From NCBI RefSeq assembly GCF_013033965.1, contig NZ_WQFE01000016.1, forward strand, positions 20,319 through 84,318: a DNA stretch of 64,000 bases, read 5' to 3'. A model generated the notes under the pieces. It had not been told where the DNA came from. It ran no database searches and was given only the letters and a program-made list of their open reading frames with translations. Within the stretch, counting starts at the first letter, position 1; the number at the start of each line of letters is the position of its first letter. Origin of the DNA: Ruegeria atlantica (GTDB lineage Bacteria > Pseudomonadota > Alphaproteobacteria > Rhodobacterales > Rhodobacteraceae). The position numbers and the translations under genes were made by a program. Of this stretch, positions 55,138 to 63,300 are shown in pieces.

Positions 55138-55844
55138 TGAGCCCCCACCAAAATAGAATTGTTGCTGCGGTTCAAGCAGTACATACCGATATTGAGAAAC
55201 AGATCGCGGCTCGCAATTCGCAACTGGATGAAGCAGGATTGTGGTATGAGCTTTCTTGCTGCATTTTGAGTAGCCAAGTTCGGTATGATCTAGCCGTTTC
55301 AGCTGCTGATAGTATCGCCGAATCCGGTGTCTTGCTGAGCGGCAATCGACATGAAGACGAGTTGTTCCAAAAGCTATTGGTGCTCTTGAAGAAGCCGCTC
55401 CGAGTAGGTGATCAATGGAAGAGGTACCGCTTCCCGAACAAACGGGCTGATCAGCTCTCAAAGCTTGCGGCTCGCGTGCATTTAGAAGCAGAAAATCTCA
55501 GTGAATTGTTAACTACTATCAGTGAACCAGAAGAAGCTCGAAACTGGCTGGTTACCCATGCACCGGGCATTGGGCCGAAACAGGCAAGTATGTTTCTTCG
55601 TAACATATACCACAGTTTTGACCTCGCGATCATTGATAGACATGTAGTGGACTATATGAAGATTATGGAAATCTATGACCCTAACAACGGCTCAATCTCT
55701 ACATTACGAACATATCGAAAGCATGAGGCTGTAATGACTGCACACGCTTTAGGAATGGGCGTCAAAGTTGGACTTCTCGACTGGGCGATTTGGGTAGTAA
55801 TGCGGGTCTTAAAGAATATGGAAAAGGAGCTCTTAGCAGCATGA
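55134..55844 (+). CDS. OGG-like HhH-GPD DNA glycosylase/lyase
   Basis: This is a 236-residue all-helical glycosylase of the helix-hairpin-helix GPD class. The hairpin is APGIGPKQASMFLRN with the Schiff-base lysine K149, and the catalytic aspartate is D168 in LAIIDRHVVDYM. The spacing matches OGG2/OGG-type N-glycosylase/AP lyases, which normally remove 8-oxoguanine. Placement between a TGT-like and a QueC-like gene matches the type IV CBASS trio, where such a protein is thought to act on a modified guanine rather than in routine repair. It overlaps both neighbours by 4 bases. Confidence 0.82.
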   Translation: MMSPHQNRIVAAVQAVHTDIEKQIAARNSQLDEAGLWYELSCCILSSQVRYDLAVSAADSIAESGVLLSGNRHEDELFQKLLVLLKKPLRVGDQWKRYRFPNKRADQLSKLAARVHLEAENLSELLTTISEPEEARNWLVTHAPGIGPKQASMFLRNIYHSFDLAIIDRHVVDYMKIMEIYDPNNGSISTLRTYRKHEAVMTAHALGMGVKVGLLDWAIWVVMRVLKNMEKELLAA

Positions 55845-56434
55845 GTATCGTCAGCCTAGTATCTGGGGGGTTGGACTCAACGCTTATGGCAAAATTGGCG
55901 GATGAAGAAGGTGTTCAACAGTTTCCGCTCTTTGTTGACTATGGCCAAATATCCCGCGATCTCGAACTTCAGGCATGTATCAATGCTATGTCAGATTTGA
56001 GCCTCCCAAAACCGAATGTCGCCAATCTTGGTGGGTATGGTGAGCTCATCCGTTCGGGTTTAACAGACAAAAGCCTCCACATCGCTGATGATGCATTTAC
56101 GCCGGGTAGGAATATGTTGTTTCTGCTAACAGCAGCGGCCTACGCGAGTCAGGTCTCAGCAGATGGAGTTTCAATCGGTTTGTTGCATGAGGATACCAGC
56201 TTATTTCCAGATCAAACAGCAAGATTTCTGAGTGAAGCTGAAAACATGTTACGATGCTGCATGGGGCGCGACATAAAAGTTCTCGCCCCGCTTTCAATGT
56301 TTCACAAAATAGAAGTCGTCGAACTTGCTCGTCAAAAAGGCATAAGAGACACTTACTCATGCCACGCCGGAAATCTAGAGCCGTGTGGGGAGTGCATTGC
56401 CTGCAATGAGTTCAAATTTGAAGGGGGATCATGA
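55841..56434 (+). CDS. QueC-like 7-deazaguanine synthase/ligase (Cap9/QatC-like)
   Basis: This is a 197-residue QueC family protein. It shows the PP-loop SGGLDST (8-14), FVDYGQ (31-36), FTPGRNMLF with PGRN at 88-91, and a C-terminal zinc site with C174, C182, C185 and C188 (CxxxxxxxCxxCxxC). QueC turns carboxy-deazaguanine plus ammonia and ATP into preQ0 through an amide. No queD, queE or folE lies here, so substrate must come from the chromosome. The defence context argues for a Cap9/QatC-type role: attaching the deazaguanine to a protein. It is coupled by overlap to the OGG and TIR genes. Confidence 0.85.
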   Translation: MSIVSLVSGGLDSTLMAKLADEEGVQQFPLFVDYGQISRDLELQACINAMSDLSLPKPNVANLGGYGELIRSGLTDKSLHIADDAFTPGRNMLFLLTAAAYASQVSADGVSIGLLHEDTSLFPDQTARFLSEAENMLRCCMGRDIKVLAPLSMFHKIEVVELARQKGIRDTYSCHAGNLEPCGECIACNEFKFEGGS

Positions 56435-56901
56435 TGGGCGGAGGCAGCGGCGGCGGTTGGAACACACTAGGCAACATCAGTGCTCTCGAAGAGAAGGCCA
56501 AACGCTCCCTACAGGGCGGAAAACGGAACGTATTCATCAGCTTTGCTACTGAAGATTTGGATGAAGTGAATTTGCTTAGGGCAAATGCCAAAAATGACAA
56601 TAGCGACATTGAGTTCAATGATCACTCTGTTCGAGTTCCTTACGATAGTGAGCGAGCCGAGTACATTCGGCAGAAAATCACGGAGCGTATCGAACGCAGC
56701 TCAGTCTGTGTTGTCCATCTCTCAGACAACACTGCTCAGAGCCAATGGGTGAAGTGGGAGGTGGAGAAAAGCCTCTCTCTTGGCAAGACAGTTATTGCTA
56801 CTCACACTAAAGATGGAAAACCTGCTAAGATGCCTGAATGGGTTTCGAAAAATAATCTAAAAACAGTCACTTGGTCAGACCTGCCAAATGAATTGAGGTA
56901 A
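56434..56901 (+). CDS. TIR-like (ThsB/DUF1863-type) protein with glycine N-terminus
   Basis: This is a 155-residue protein starting Met-Gly-Gly-Gly-Ser-Gly-Gly-Gly-Trp, then a helical linker and a TIR-like domain from ~30: NVFISFATEDLDEVNLL, PYDSERAEYIRQKITERI, VCVVHLSDNT and SQWVKWEVEK with candidate catalytic Glu109. The class resembles Thoeris ThsB. Two ATGs are adjacent (56431 and 56434). The second is better spaced from GGGGG (56423-56427) and leaves Gly at the N-terminus after methionine removal. Its ATG overlaps the QueC stop by one base. I infer it is the effector and the modification target. Confidence 0.8.
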   Translation: MGGGSGGGWNTLGNISALEEKAKRSLQGGKRNVFISFATEDLDEVNLLRANAKNDNSDIEFNDHSVRVPYDSERAEYIRQKITERIERSSVCVVHLSDNTAQSQWVKWEVEKSLSLGKTVIATHTKDGKPAKMPEWVSKNNLKTVTWSDLPNELR

Positions 56902-57143
56902 GACGTTGATGGACTACTTCTACTACGTGTTCAGTGTTGATCTTTTCGTTTGCTTCTGAGGCGTTTTTGCGAGGTTGTAACCGTCGTGTCTAGAATGTCT
57001 TTCGCTTGTTTACTTCCCTTGAAAGCTTTTCGTTTTCAGTCAAACTACTCGTCAAAATTCATATTCAGCTACATATTGGGCCTCAAATCGCTCCCGAATA
57101 TGCGTTTCAAACTGAAACCCATTTAATAAGTCGGTAGGGACAC

Positions 57144-58073
57144 ATGACGACAGTTATCTTTGTGCATGGCATTTCAAACATGCCAGAAAAAGACGTTCTG
57201 ATCCATCACTGGTACAGTGCACTTGCCACAGATTACGCCGGAAATGAAGGTATTGACCTTAAAACCAGTGCACACCTTAAATCAGTGCACTGGGCGGATA
57301 TCATGTACGCGGCACCTTTAGGTTTGGCGTCAATTGCTGAAAGTTCTGAGTTGTCATTGGAAAGCACGGGGGCTCTTTTAAGCGGGGGTCCTGATTTGGG
57401 TGAGGTAGATGACGCGTTCTTACGCACATTTGCGGAAAACATGAATGTTGCCCCAGAAGACCTGCTTGATAGCGAGAGGCTGCCACTGCCATCGGATCTT
57501 TCTGGAATCGAAGCAGAAGCAATTCCGTTGCCCTGGTTCCTAAAAAAACCGTTGATGCGTGCGGCTGTTAGAGACACGCATCATTACCTTTACAACGTAG
57601 CTCATTCACCGCGCCCAGGCGAGACATACAAAGTTCGAGATGTAATCCGCCGTAGATTCGTTGACGAGCTGAAAGCCGCTGAAACTCGCGGGCCAATTAT
57701 TCTAATCACCCACTCTATGGGAACCGTGATCGCATATGACTGCCTAAAGAACGTGCCAGATTGTCCCCAGATCAAGCATCTGATGACAGTCGGGTCCCCC
57801 TTGGGGTTGTCAGAAGTACAGACACATTTGAAGCCAGGCTACACTCGCCAAGATGGTTATGCCTACGAAAAAATCGATCTTCGCTGGGTAAACATTTTTG
57901 ATCCCCTGGATATTGTCGCGCGTGCTGATCCGAAATTACGCGACGACTATTTAAAAAGCGGCGGCGAAGTCGTCGAGGACGTTCGACAAAACAATGGTGG
58001 GCTCTGGACCCACTCATTCACGAAGTATGCGCCCAAGAAGACAATGCGTGATGTGTTGCGGGAGCTTCTCTAG
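57144..58073 (+). CDS. Alpha/beta hydrolase (lipase/esterase-like)
   Basis: This is a 309-residue alpha/beta hydrolase. The oxyanion strand TTVIFVHGIS lies at the N-terminus, and the nucleophile elbow ILITHSMGTVIAYD carries Ser191. A likely acid lies in IFDPLDIVA (~256), and the His is in LWTHSFT near the C-terminus. The lid region (~60-165) is long and charged. It resembles PGAP1/lipase-like proteins found as effectors in bacterial conflict systems. The next gene starts at the base after its stop, so the two are certainly coupled. Substrate (lipid, ester or peptide) is unknown. Confidence 0.8.
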   Translation: MTTVIFVHGISNMPEKDVLIHHWYSALATDYAGNEGIDLKTSAHLKSVHWADIMYAAPLGLASIAESSELSLESTGALLSGGPDLGEVDDAFLRTFAENMNVAPEDLLDSERLPLPSDLSGIEAEAIPLPWFLKKPLMRAAVRDTHHYLYNVAHSPRPGETYKVRDVIRRRFVDELKAAETRGPIILITHSMGTVIAYDCLKNVPDCPQIKHLMTVGSPLGLSEVQTHLKPGYTRQDGYAYEKIDLRWVNIFDPLDIVARADPKLRDDYLKSGGEVVEDVRQNNGGLWTHSFTKYAPKKTMRDVLRELL

Positions 58074-59771
58074 ATGTCTCATCTCGACGATGAAGTCTTA
58101 CAATTCATAGAACGGGCACAGGATGGCCTACGTTCAGCTTCAGCCAAGTCGCTTCGTAGCTTAACCCATCGACTACTGGAGCAAGAAGATGATGCGCTGA
58201 GTGATGATGATCTACAGATGGTTGTCAGTGTCTCTATGAAGGAGCGGTTTTTTGAAGAAGTAGATGCTTTTCTAGAAAGCATGAACGTTGCCAATCGATT
58301 ATCAAGCAAGAACCGGCTCGATTTGGCACAAGTGTCCATTGAACTAGGCAGGTATGGTTCTGGGATCGCGCTCCTTGACGTTTTGGGAATTGAATTTGCA
58401 GATGATCCAGACCTATTTGCAGAGGCTAAGGGTATTTCTGGCAGAGCGCATAAGGACCTCTTTTTAAACGCACTGAAAGGAAATCGCGTTGCAGCCAAGC
58501 TGCATTTGGAAAAGTCCCTTCAGAGATACAAAGAAGGCTGCACCGGTGCCGCAGAAAAACGCAACTGGCTGATTGGCAATCTGCTCGCAGTGGGTACACG
58601 TGCAAGGATCGAAGGGTTCGAATTGCCGTTTGAGTTGGACCTCGACGCGCTTGCAGACGAAATTGAAGAAAGCACATCGAGACTGCCTGAGGAAGATCGT
58701 GGATTCTATGTTTGGTCATCTCTCGCAGAGGCCCGGATTAGCCGAGAAGACTGGAGCGGAGCCTCTGATGCGGTCAATGCAATGTTAGCGACGAAGGACG
58801 TAGATGTTTTCAAACTCAGTTCGACGCTGCGGCAATTTAAAACGGTTTGGGCGCTGCCGCGCTCGACGGAAGAAGCGAAGCTGCTTGTGACCGGCCTTGA
58901 ACGAACAGTTCTAATTCAGGCGAATGGCGAAGTTCATATGGATGCTAGTGATATCAGGCGTCAACGTCAAACCGACGAGAGCGATCTCGAGGCTCAGTTC
59001 TCGAATGCGTTGTTACGTGGTCGCGGGTGGATGCTAAAGTTTCTAGAGATGGGCAACAGTATAGTTTCAGTTGTAGATCTGCATTCTGGTGAGGTGCGCG
59101 GGACGTGTTGCATAGTGAATGGAGGCGATCTCGCACCTCAGCTCGAGGGTACGCTTTTAGGGCTTACCAATGACCACGTGGTAAGCGAATATCCGCAGGA
59201 ATATGAAACTTTACGACCACTTCGCCCACAAGATGCTGCAGTCCGGTTTACCTTGTCAGACAATCCTAAGCAGGATTATGAAATCGATGAGGTAATATGG
59301 TCATCCCCTTTCCGACATCACGACGCCTGCTTGTTTTCGTTCAAGGATACACTGCCCATCGAAACGTCTAATTTTGAGCTGATTAAGTACTTACCGCCAG
59401 CACCTCAGGATCCCCCGGCAGAAGTATTCGTTATTTCACATCCGAACCCCGATGAGCCTTCCTACTCGTTTCAGAATACAGATCTCTTGATGCACGATGG
59501 AGACACACGGGGCGCTGATACACTTTTGCCGGGGCGGCTGCATTACACGACAGGTACTATTAAAGGTAGCTCAGGTGGTGTTGCGTTGAATGCCAAACTT
59601 AAGATGATTGGGCTGCATCATGCGGGCAGCGAACAAATGGAACGTATCGATGGTGAACCAGGCTTTCATGCTGCAAACGAGGCTATTTGGATAGTCGCGA
59701 TCTTAAACGCCTTTCGAGCGGACTTCGAACAAGGGCGAACTCGATCTAGCACAGCTGAGCAGGCTTCATAG
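58074..59771 (+). CDS. Helical-repeat protein with C-terminal trypsin-like protease
   Basis: This 565-residue protein has an alpha-helical N-terminal half (~1-310) with TPR-like pairs such as RLDLAQVSIELGRYGSGIALLDVL. Its C-terminal half (~330-545) is a chymotrypsin-like serine protease: His368 in GLTNDHVVSE, Asp417 in HHDACLFSF and Ser500 in GTIKGSSGGVAL. All three catalytic residues are present in order. There is no signal peptide, so the protease is cytoplasmic, which is unusual for this fold in bacteria outside conflict systems. It probably acts with the adjacent alpha/beta hydrolase; activation by a sensor partner is inferred. Confidence 0.82.
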   Translation: MSHLDDEVLQFIERAQDGLRSASAKSLRSLTHRLLEQEDDALSDDDLQMVVSVSMKERFFEEVDAFLESMNVANRLSSKNRLDLAQVSIELGRYGSGIALLDVLGIEFADDPDLFAEAKGISGRAHKDLFLNALKGNRVAAKLHLEKSLQRYKEGCTGAAEKRNWLIGNLLAVGTRARIEGFELPFELDLDALADEIEESTSRLPEEDRGFYVWSSLAEARISREDWSGASDAVNAMLATKDVDVFKLSSTLRQFKTVWALPRSTEEAKLLVTGLERTVLIQANGEVHMDASDIRRQRQTDESDLEAQFSNALLRGRGWMLKFLEMGNSIVSVVDLHSGEVRGTCCIVNGGDLAPQLEGTLLGLTNDHVVSEYPQEYETLRPLRPQDAAVRFTLSDNPKQDYEIDEVIWSSPFRHHDACLFSFKDTLPIETSNFELIKYLPPAPQDPPAEVFVISHPNPDEPSYSFQNTDLLMHDGDTRGADTLLPGRLHYTTGTIKGSSGGVALNAKLKMIGLHHAGSEQMERIDGEPGFHAANEAIWIVAILNAFRADFEQGRTRSSTAEQAS

Positions 59772-59863
59772 CCGTAACGCTGCTTGATATGAGTGTTCTC
59801 TACGGTCCGCAACACTGCAATGATTGCATTGGCCGTGGGGCCAACCCCGTGACCACAGCACCA

Positions 59864-59945
59864 TGCACACGTCAACCGTCTTCTCGCCAGCTTCCTGTTC
59901 CTTGATCATCTGAATGATCTGTTCGTCGGTGAATCTCGTCTTCAT
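59864..59945 (-). pseudogene. IS3-family transposase OrfA remnant
   Basis: On the minus strand, ATG at 59945 begins MKTRFTDEQIIQMIKEQEAGEKTVDVC, the start of IS3-family OrfA proteins (helix-turn-helix). After ~27 residues the similarity breaks at about 59864 and unrelated sequence follows to a stop. No OrfB or terminal inverted repeats were seen. It marks past insertion or deletion at the island's right side. The 59946-60308 spacer contains no supported gene. Confidence 0.7.
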
Positions 59946-60210
59946 TTGTCCGTCCTTCAGTTGGCCGGACTCTACACAAAGCTGGAGGAGATTCAGGGGC
60001 TCAGGTCAGTGGTCACAAGCCTATAGGGCCCAGCTGGCCCGAGGCCGCAAAATCGGACAAATTATGGAACATTTGTGAACATTAATTCGGAGCTCGGTGA
60101 TCCCAAGTTCTTGCGAGGTCCATGAGACGTTGATCAGTTCGTAAGTTGAGCGAACGCATCTCCAGTCACTGAGCTTAAAAACTGCGTTGATCGCTGGTTT
60201 GGTGCCGGTC

Positions 60211-60247
60211 CTGACGTATCGGACTCCAATCGGTTGCGATACGTCAG
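60211..60247. repeat. Perfect 11-bp inverted repeat downstream of the RTX gene
   Basis: CTGACGTATCG (60211-60221) and CGATACGTCAG (60237-60247) are perfectly complementary with a 15-base spacer, ~60 bases beyond the stop of the minus-strand RTX gene. There is no T run. It may be a stabilising 3' hairpin, a protein-binding site, or a leftover transposon end. Confidence 0.6.
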
Positions 60248-60308
60248 AGAATGTGCCGCGAAGCAACGCTGCTTGCACGGGCTTCGTCCCAAAAAGTGTC
60301 GGCCGGGA

Positions 60309-63300
60309 TCAAAGGAACGTAAACTGGTCTTCCGTCAGAGAGGCGATACTTATCCCCTCAACTTCAACGGAACCGTTGGTCCACTCGACCCGCGTACCAG
60401 AGCCTGTATCGACAAAGCTGAGATCCGAGAATGTGGCGCCCCGCAGTTCAATCAAATCCACACCAAGCTCAAAGTCCGTGATGCGGTCCGCGCCCTGGCT
60501 GACAGATGCGTGGAAGATGAACTCATCTGCACCGGTTCCGCCGGTCAGGACGTCGTCGCCGCTGCCCCCAAAAAGGCCATCGTCACCATCATCGCCATGG
60601 AGGGTATCATTGCCGCTGCCGCCATGCAGGAAGTCGCTGCCATGGTTTCCGTGAACGATATCATTGCCACCTCCGGCAAGGATCAACCCGTTCCCGTTGC
60701 TGGTGTCGCTTATGCTGTCGTCTGAATCTCCCGCTTCTCCCACAAACAGGCCCTGAAACACCGGCCCATTGGATTCAAAATCAAACAGCTCGATTTTGTC
60801 GGCGCTGTAGATGTGGAACTCGTCGCCATCGCTGTCGGTCAATTCCAGTCGGCGTGTCCCGTCTTCCGATTGGTGCCAATGGCCCGAAAGATCAATGAGA
60901 GAGATACCCTGGAAGAGAATCCTGTCAGCATTGGACGTCGACTGCTGCTCGTCAACAAGAACGTTCCCGGACTCGGCGGATATGACATACGTGTCATTGC
61001 CCGCACCCCCATAGAGGGAATCCCAGCCATCGGCGCTGCCCCCATTGAGCCAGTCATCGCCGCTGTTACCAAACAGGCGGTCATCCCCTTCGCTGCCGTA
61101 AACACCGTCGTTGCCATCGCCGCCATAAAGCGTATCGTTGCCACCTTCGCCCCGCAGATGGTCATTGCCTGCATTGCCGTGGACGATGTCGTTACCGCCG
61201 CCTGCAAAAACCAGGCCATTCCCGGAGCTGGTGTCATTGATTTCATCATCGGATGTGGCTGTCTGCCCTAGGAACAACCCGGAGAACACCAGGTTGTCGC
61301 TCCCGAATTCCCAACGCTCGATCTGGTTTGCGTTGTAGATATGGAGTTCGTCCTGATCCGCCAAATGCGTCAGTTCTATTCGGGAGTTCCCACTGGACCA
61401 TTTGGCCGAGATATCCCAGATCGACAGGTCGCGGAACAGGATCCTGTCACCTGTTGAACTGGAAGACATCTCGTCGAGATACGTATCCCCCGAGGCTTTG
61501 GTGAAGACGTAGGTATCGTCGCCATCACCGCCGTGTAGCGCATCCCAGCCTGTGCTGCTTCCTGCACTTCCTTCCAACACGTCTGCGCCGTTGCCGCCCC
61601 AAAGCTCATCCGCCCCGGATCCGCCAAACAGCGAGTCATCGCCATCACCGCCGTACAGCTTGTCATCGCCATCGTCGCCCCGCAAAAAGTCGCGCCCCTC
61701 ATTGCCATGAACCACGTCATTACCGGCCCCGGCAATGACCAGCCCGTTGCCCGGGCTGGTATCGGTGATCACGTCATCAGAGACACCCTCGCCGCCAATG
61801 AAGACTCCCGCAAAATTCCAACCGTCCTGCTCAAACTCCCATCGTTCAATTTTGTCGGCGTTGTAGATGTGGAAGAGATCCCCGTCCTTCTCTGACAGTT
61901 CCAGATAAGTCTTGCCTTCGTAACTGCCCCAGCGCGCCTGCAAGTCCCAGATCCCAATACCTTTGAAGAGGATCAGGTCGCCAGAAGAGGAGGCATCCTC
62001 TTCGTCGATGGCAACATTTTTCGACCAACTGCCAACAACATAGGTGTCATCACCCGCGCCGCCGTAGAGCACATCCCAGGTGTCTGCCGAGCCTCCGTCG
62101 AGCCAATCGTTGCCATTTCCGCCAAACAGCTGATCGTCGCCCTCACTCCCATAAACACCATCGTTTCCGTCACCACCATACAGCTTGTCATCACCGTGTT
62201 CGCCGCGAAGGTGGTCGTCCCCGTCATTGCCATGAACAATGTCATTGCCAGATCCGGCCAGGATAAGCCCATTGCCCTGACTGGTGTCGTTGATGACGTC
62301 ATCCGACACTTCTGACGCGCCCACAAACCAACCGGAAAAGCTCAGATTGTCCTTTTCAAACTCAAAGAGCTCGATCGTGTGTGCATTGTAGATGTGAAGC
62401 TCGTCCAGATCCTCAACGTCTGTCGCCTCGATCTTGACGAACCCATTGGACCAATGGGCCGTAAAATCCCAGATGGACATGTCTTTGAACTGGATACGGT
62501 CAGCCGTTGAACTGGCGGTGTATTCGTCAATGTAAGTGTTTCCGGACGCGCGCGAGAAGATATAGGTATCGTCACCTTCCTCCCCATGCAGGGCATTCCA
62601 CGTGTCGCTTTCTCCGCCCTCAAGAATGTCGTTGCCGTCATTTCCCCACAAGACGTCATCGCCATGGCCGCCAAGCAGAACATCGTGACCGGCACCTCCA
62701 CGTAAGGTGTCGTCGCCTGAGCCGCCTGTCATGAAGTCCTGACCGTCGCCCCCGTGGAGCGTATCGTTTCCTATATCGCCATGGAGCGTATCGTTTCCGG
62801 CCCCGCCGGTCACAGTGTCGTTGCCTTTCCCGGCAGAAATAAACACGTTTCCGGATCCGGCCCCCGCAGTGATCGTGTCCGCACCATCACCACCATAGGC
62901 GGCCTCAACATCATGCTCTTTCAGCTCCAGCGTCACGGGTTCGCTTCCTGTCACCCGGATCGTGTCGATCCCGTCACCGCCATTCACATGGCCGGTCGTC
63001 AGATCGTCCTTGTCAACGAACAAAACATCATCACCCGCGCCACCCTGCAGATCATCCGCACCAGCGCCTCCGATCAGGACATCATTCCCGTCACCGCCAA
63101 GAATGTAATCGGTTCCGTTCCCACCCTTAAGCACGTCGTGGTTACTGCCGCCCCAGACGGCATCATTGCCGTCCCCGCCGGACAGCTCGAGCCGCCGGTC
63201 TGAGGTTGTGCCATCAAGGCGGTTGTCCCTTGCGTCGCCAATGACCTCGTCGACCTCCTGAGAACCAACGAAATAGTCTTTGGAATCCGCGCCGGTAATA

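Larger units (their letters stand above)
35140..60300. mobile_element. Putative tRNA-Arg-associated genomic (defence) island
   Basis: From the end of tRNA-Arg to the RTX gene the content shifts from housekeeping genes to defence-type genes, a giant repetitive autotransporter, many hypotheticals, repeated non-coding elements and an insertion-sequence remnant. Most coding regions are visibly AT-richer than the core; the autotransporter is the exception. No integrase, excisionase or conjugation gene is present in the window, and no matching att repeat was found, so the island may be old, composite, or continue beyond 64 kb. The right boundary is arbitrary. Confidence 0.6.

Noticed and set aside
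52402..56901. DNA 7-deazaguanine modification (Dpd) system
   Set aside because: The TGT-like domain recalls DpdA, but the Dpd helicase, nuclease and ParB-like partners are absent, and TIR domains plus an OGG-like gene fit type IV CBASS/Qat logic better.
52402..59771. Classical type IV CBASS with a CD-NTase
   Set aside because: None of the proteins shows a nucleotidyltransferase G[S/G]...DxD pattern, so the locus cannot be called CBASS from this window.
35140..60300. Prophage
   Set aside because: No integrase, terminase, capsid, tail or lysis genes were seen; the cargo is defence and surface proteins.
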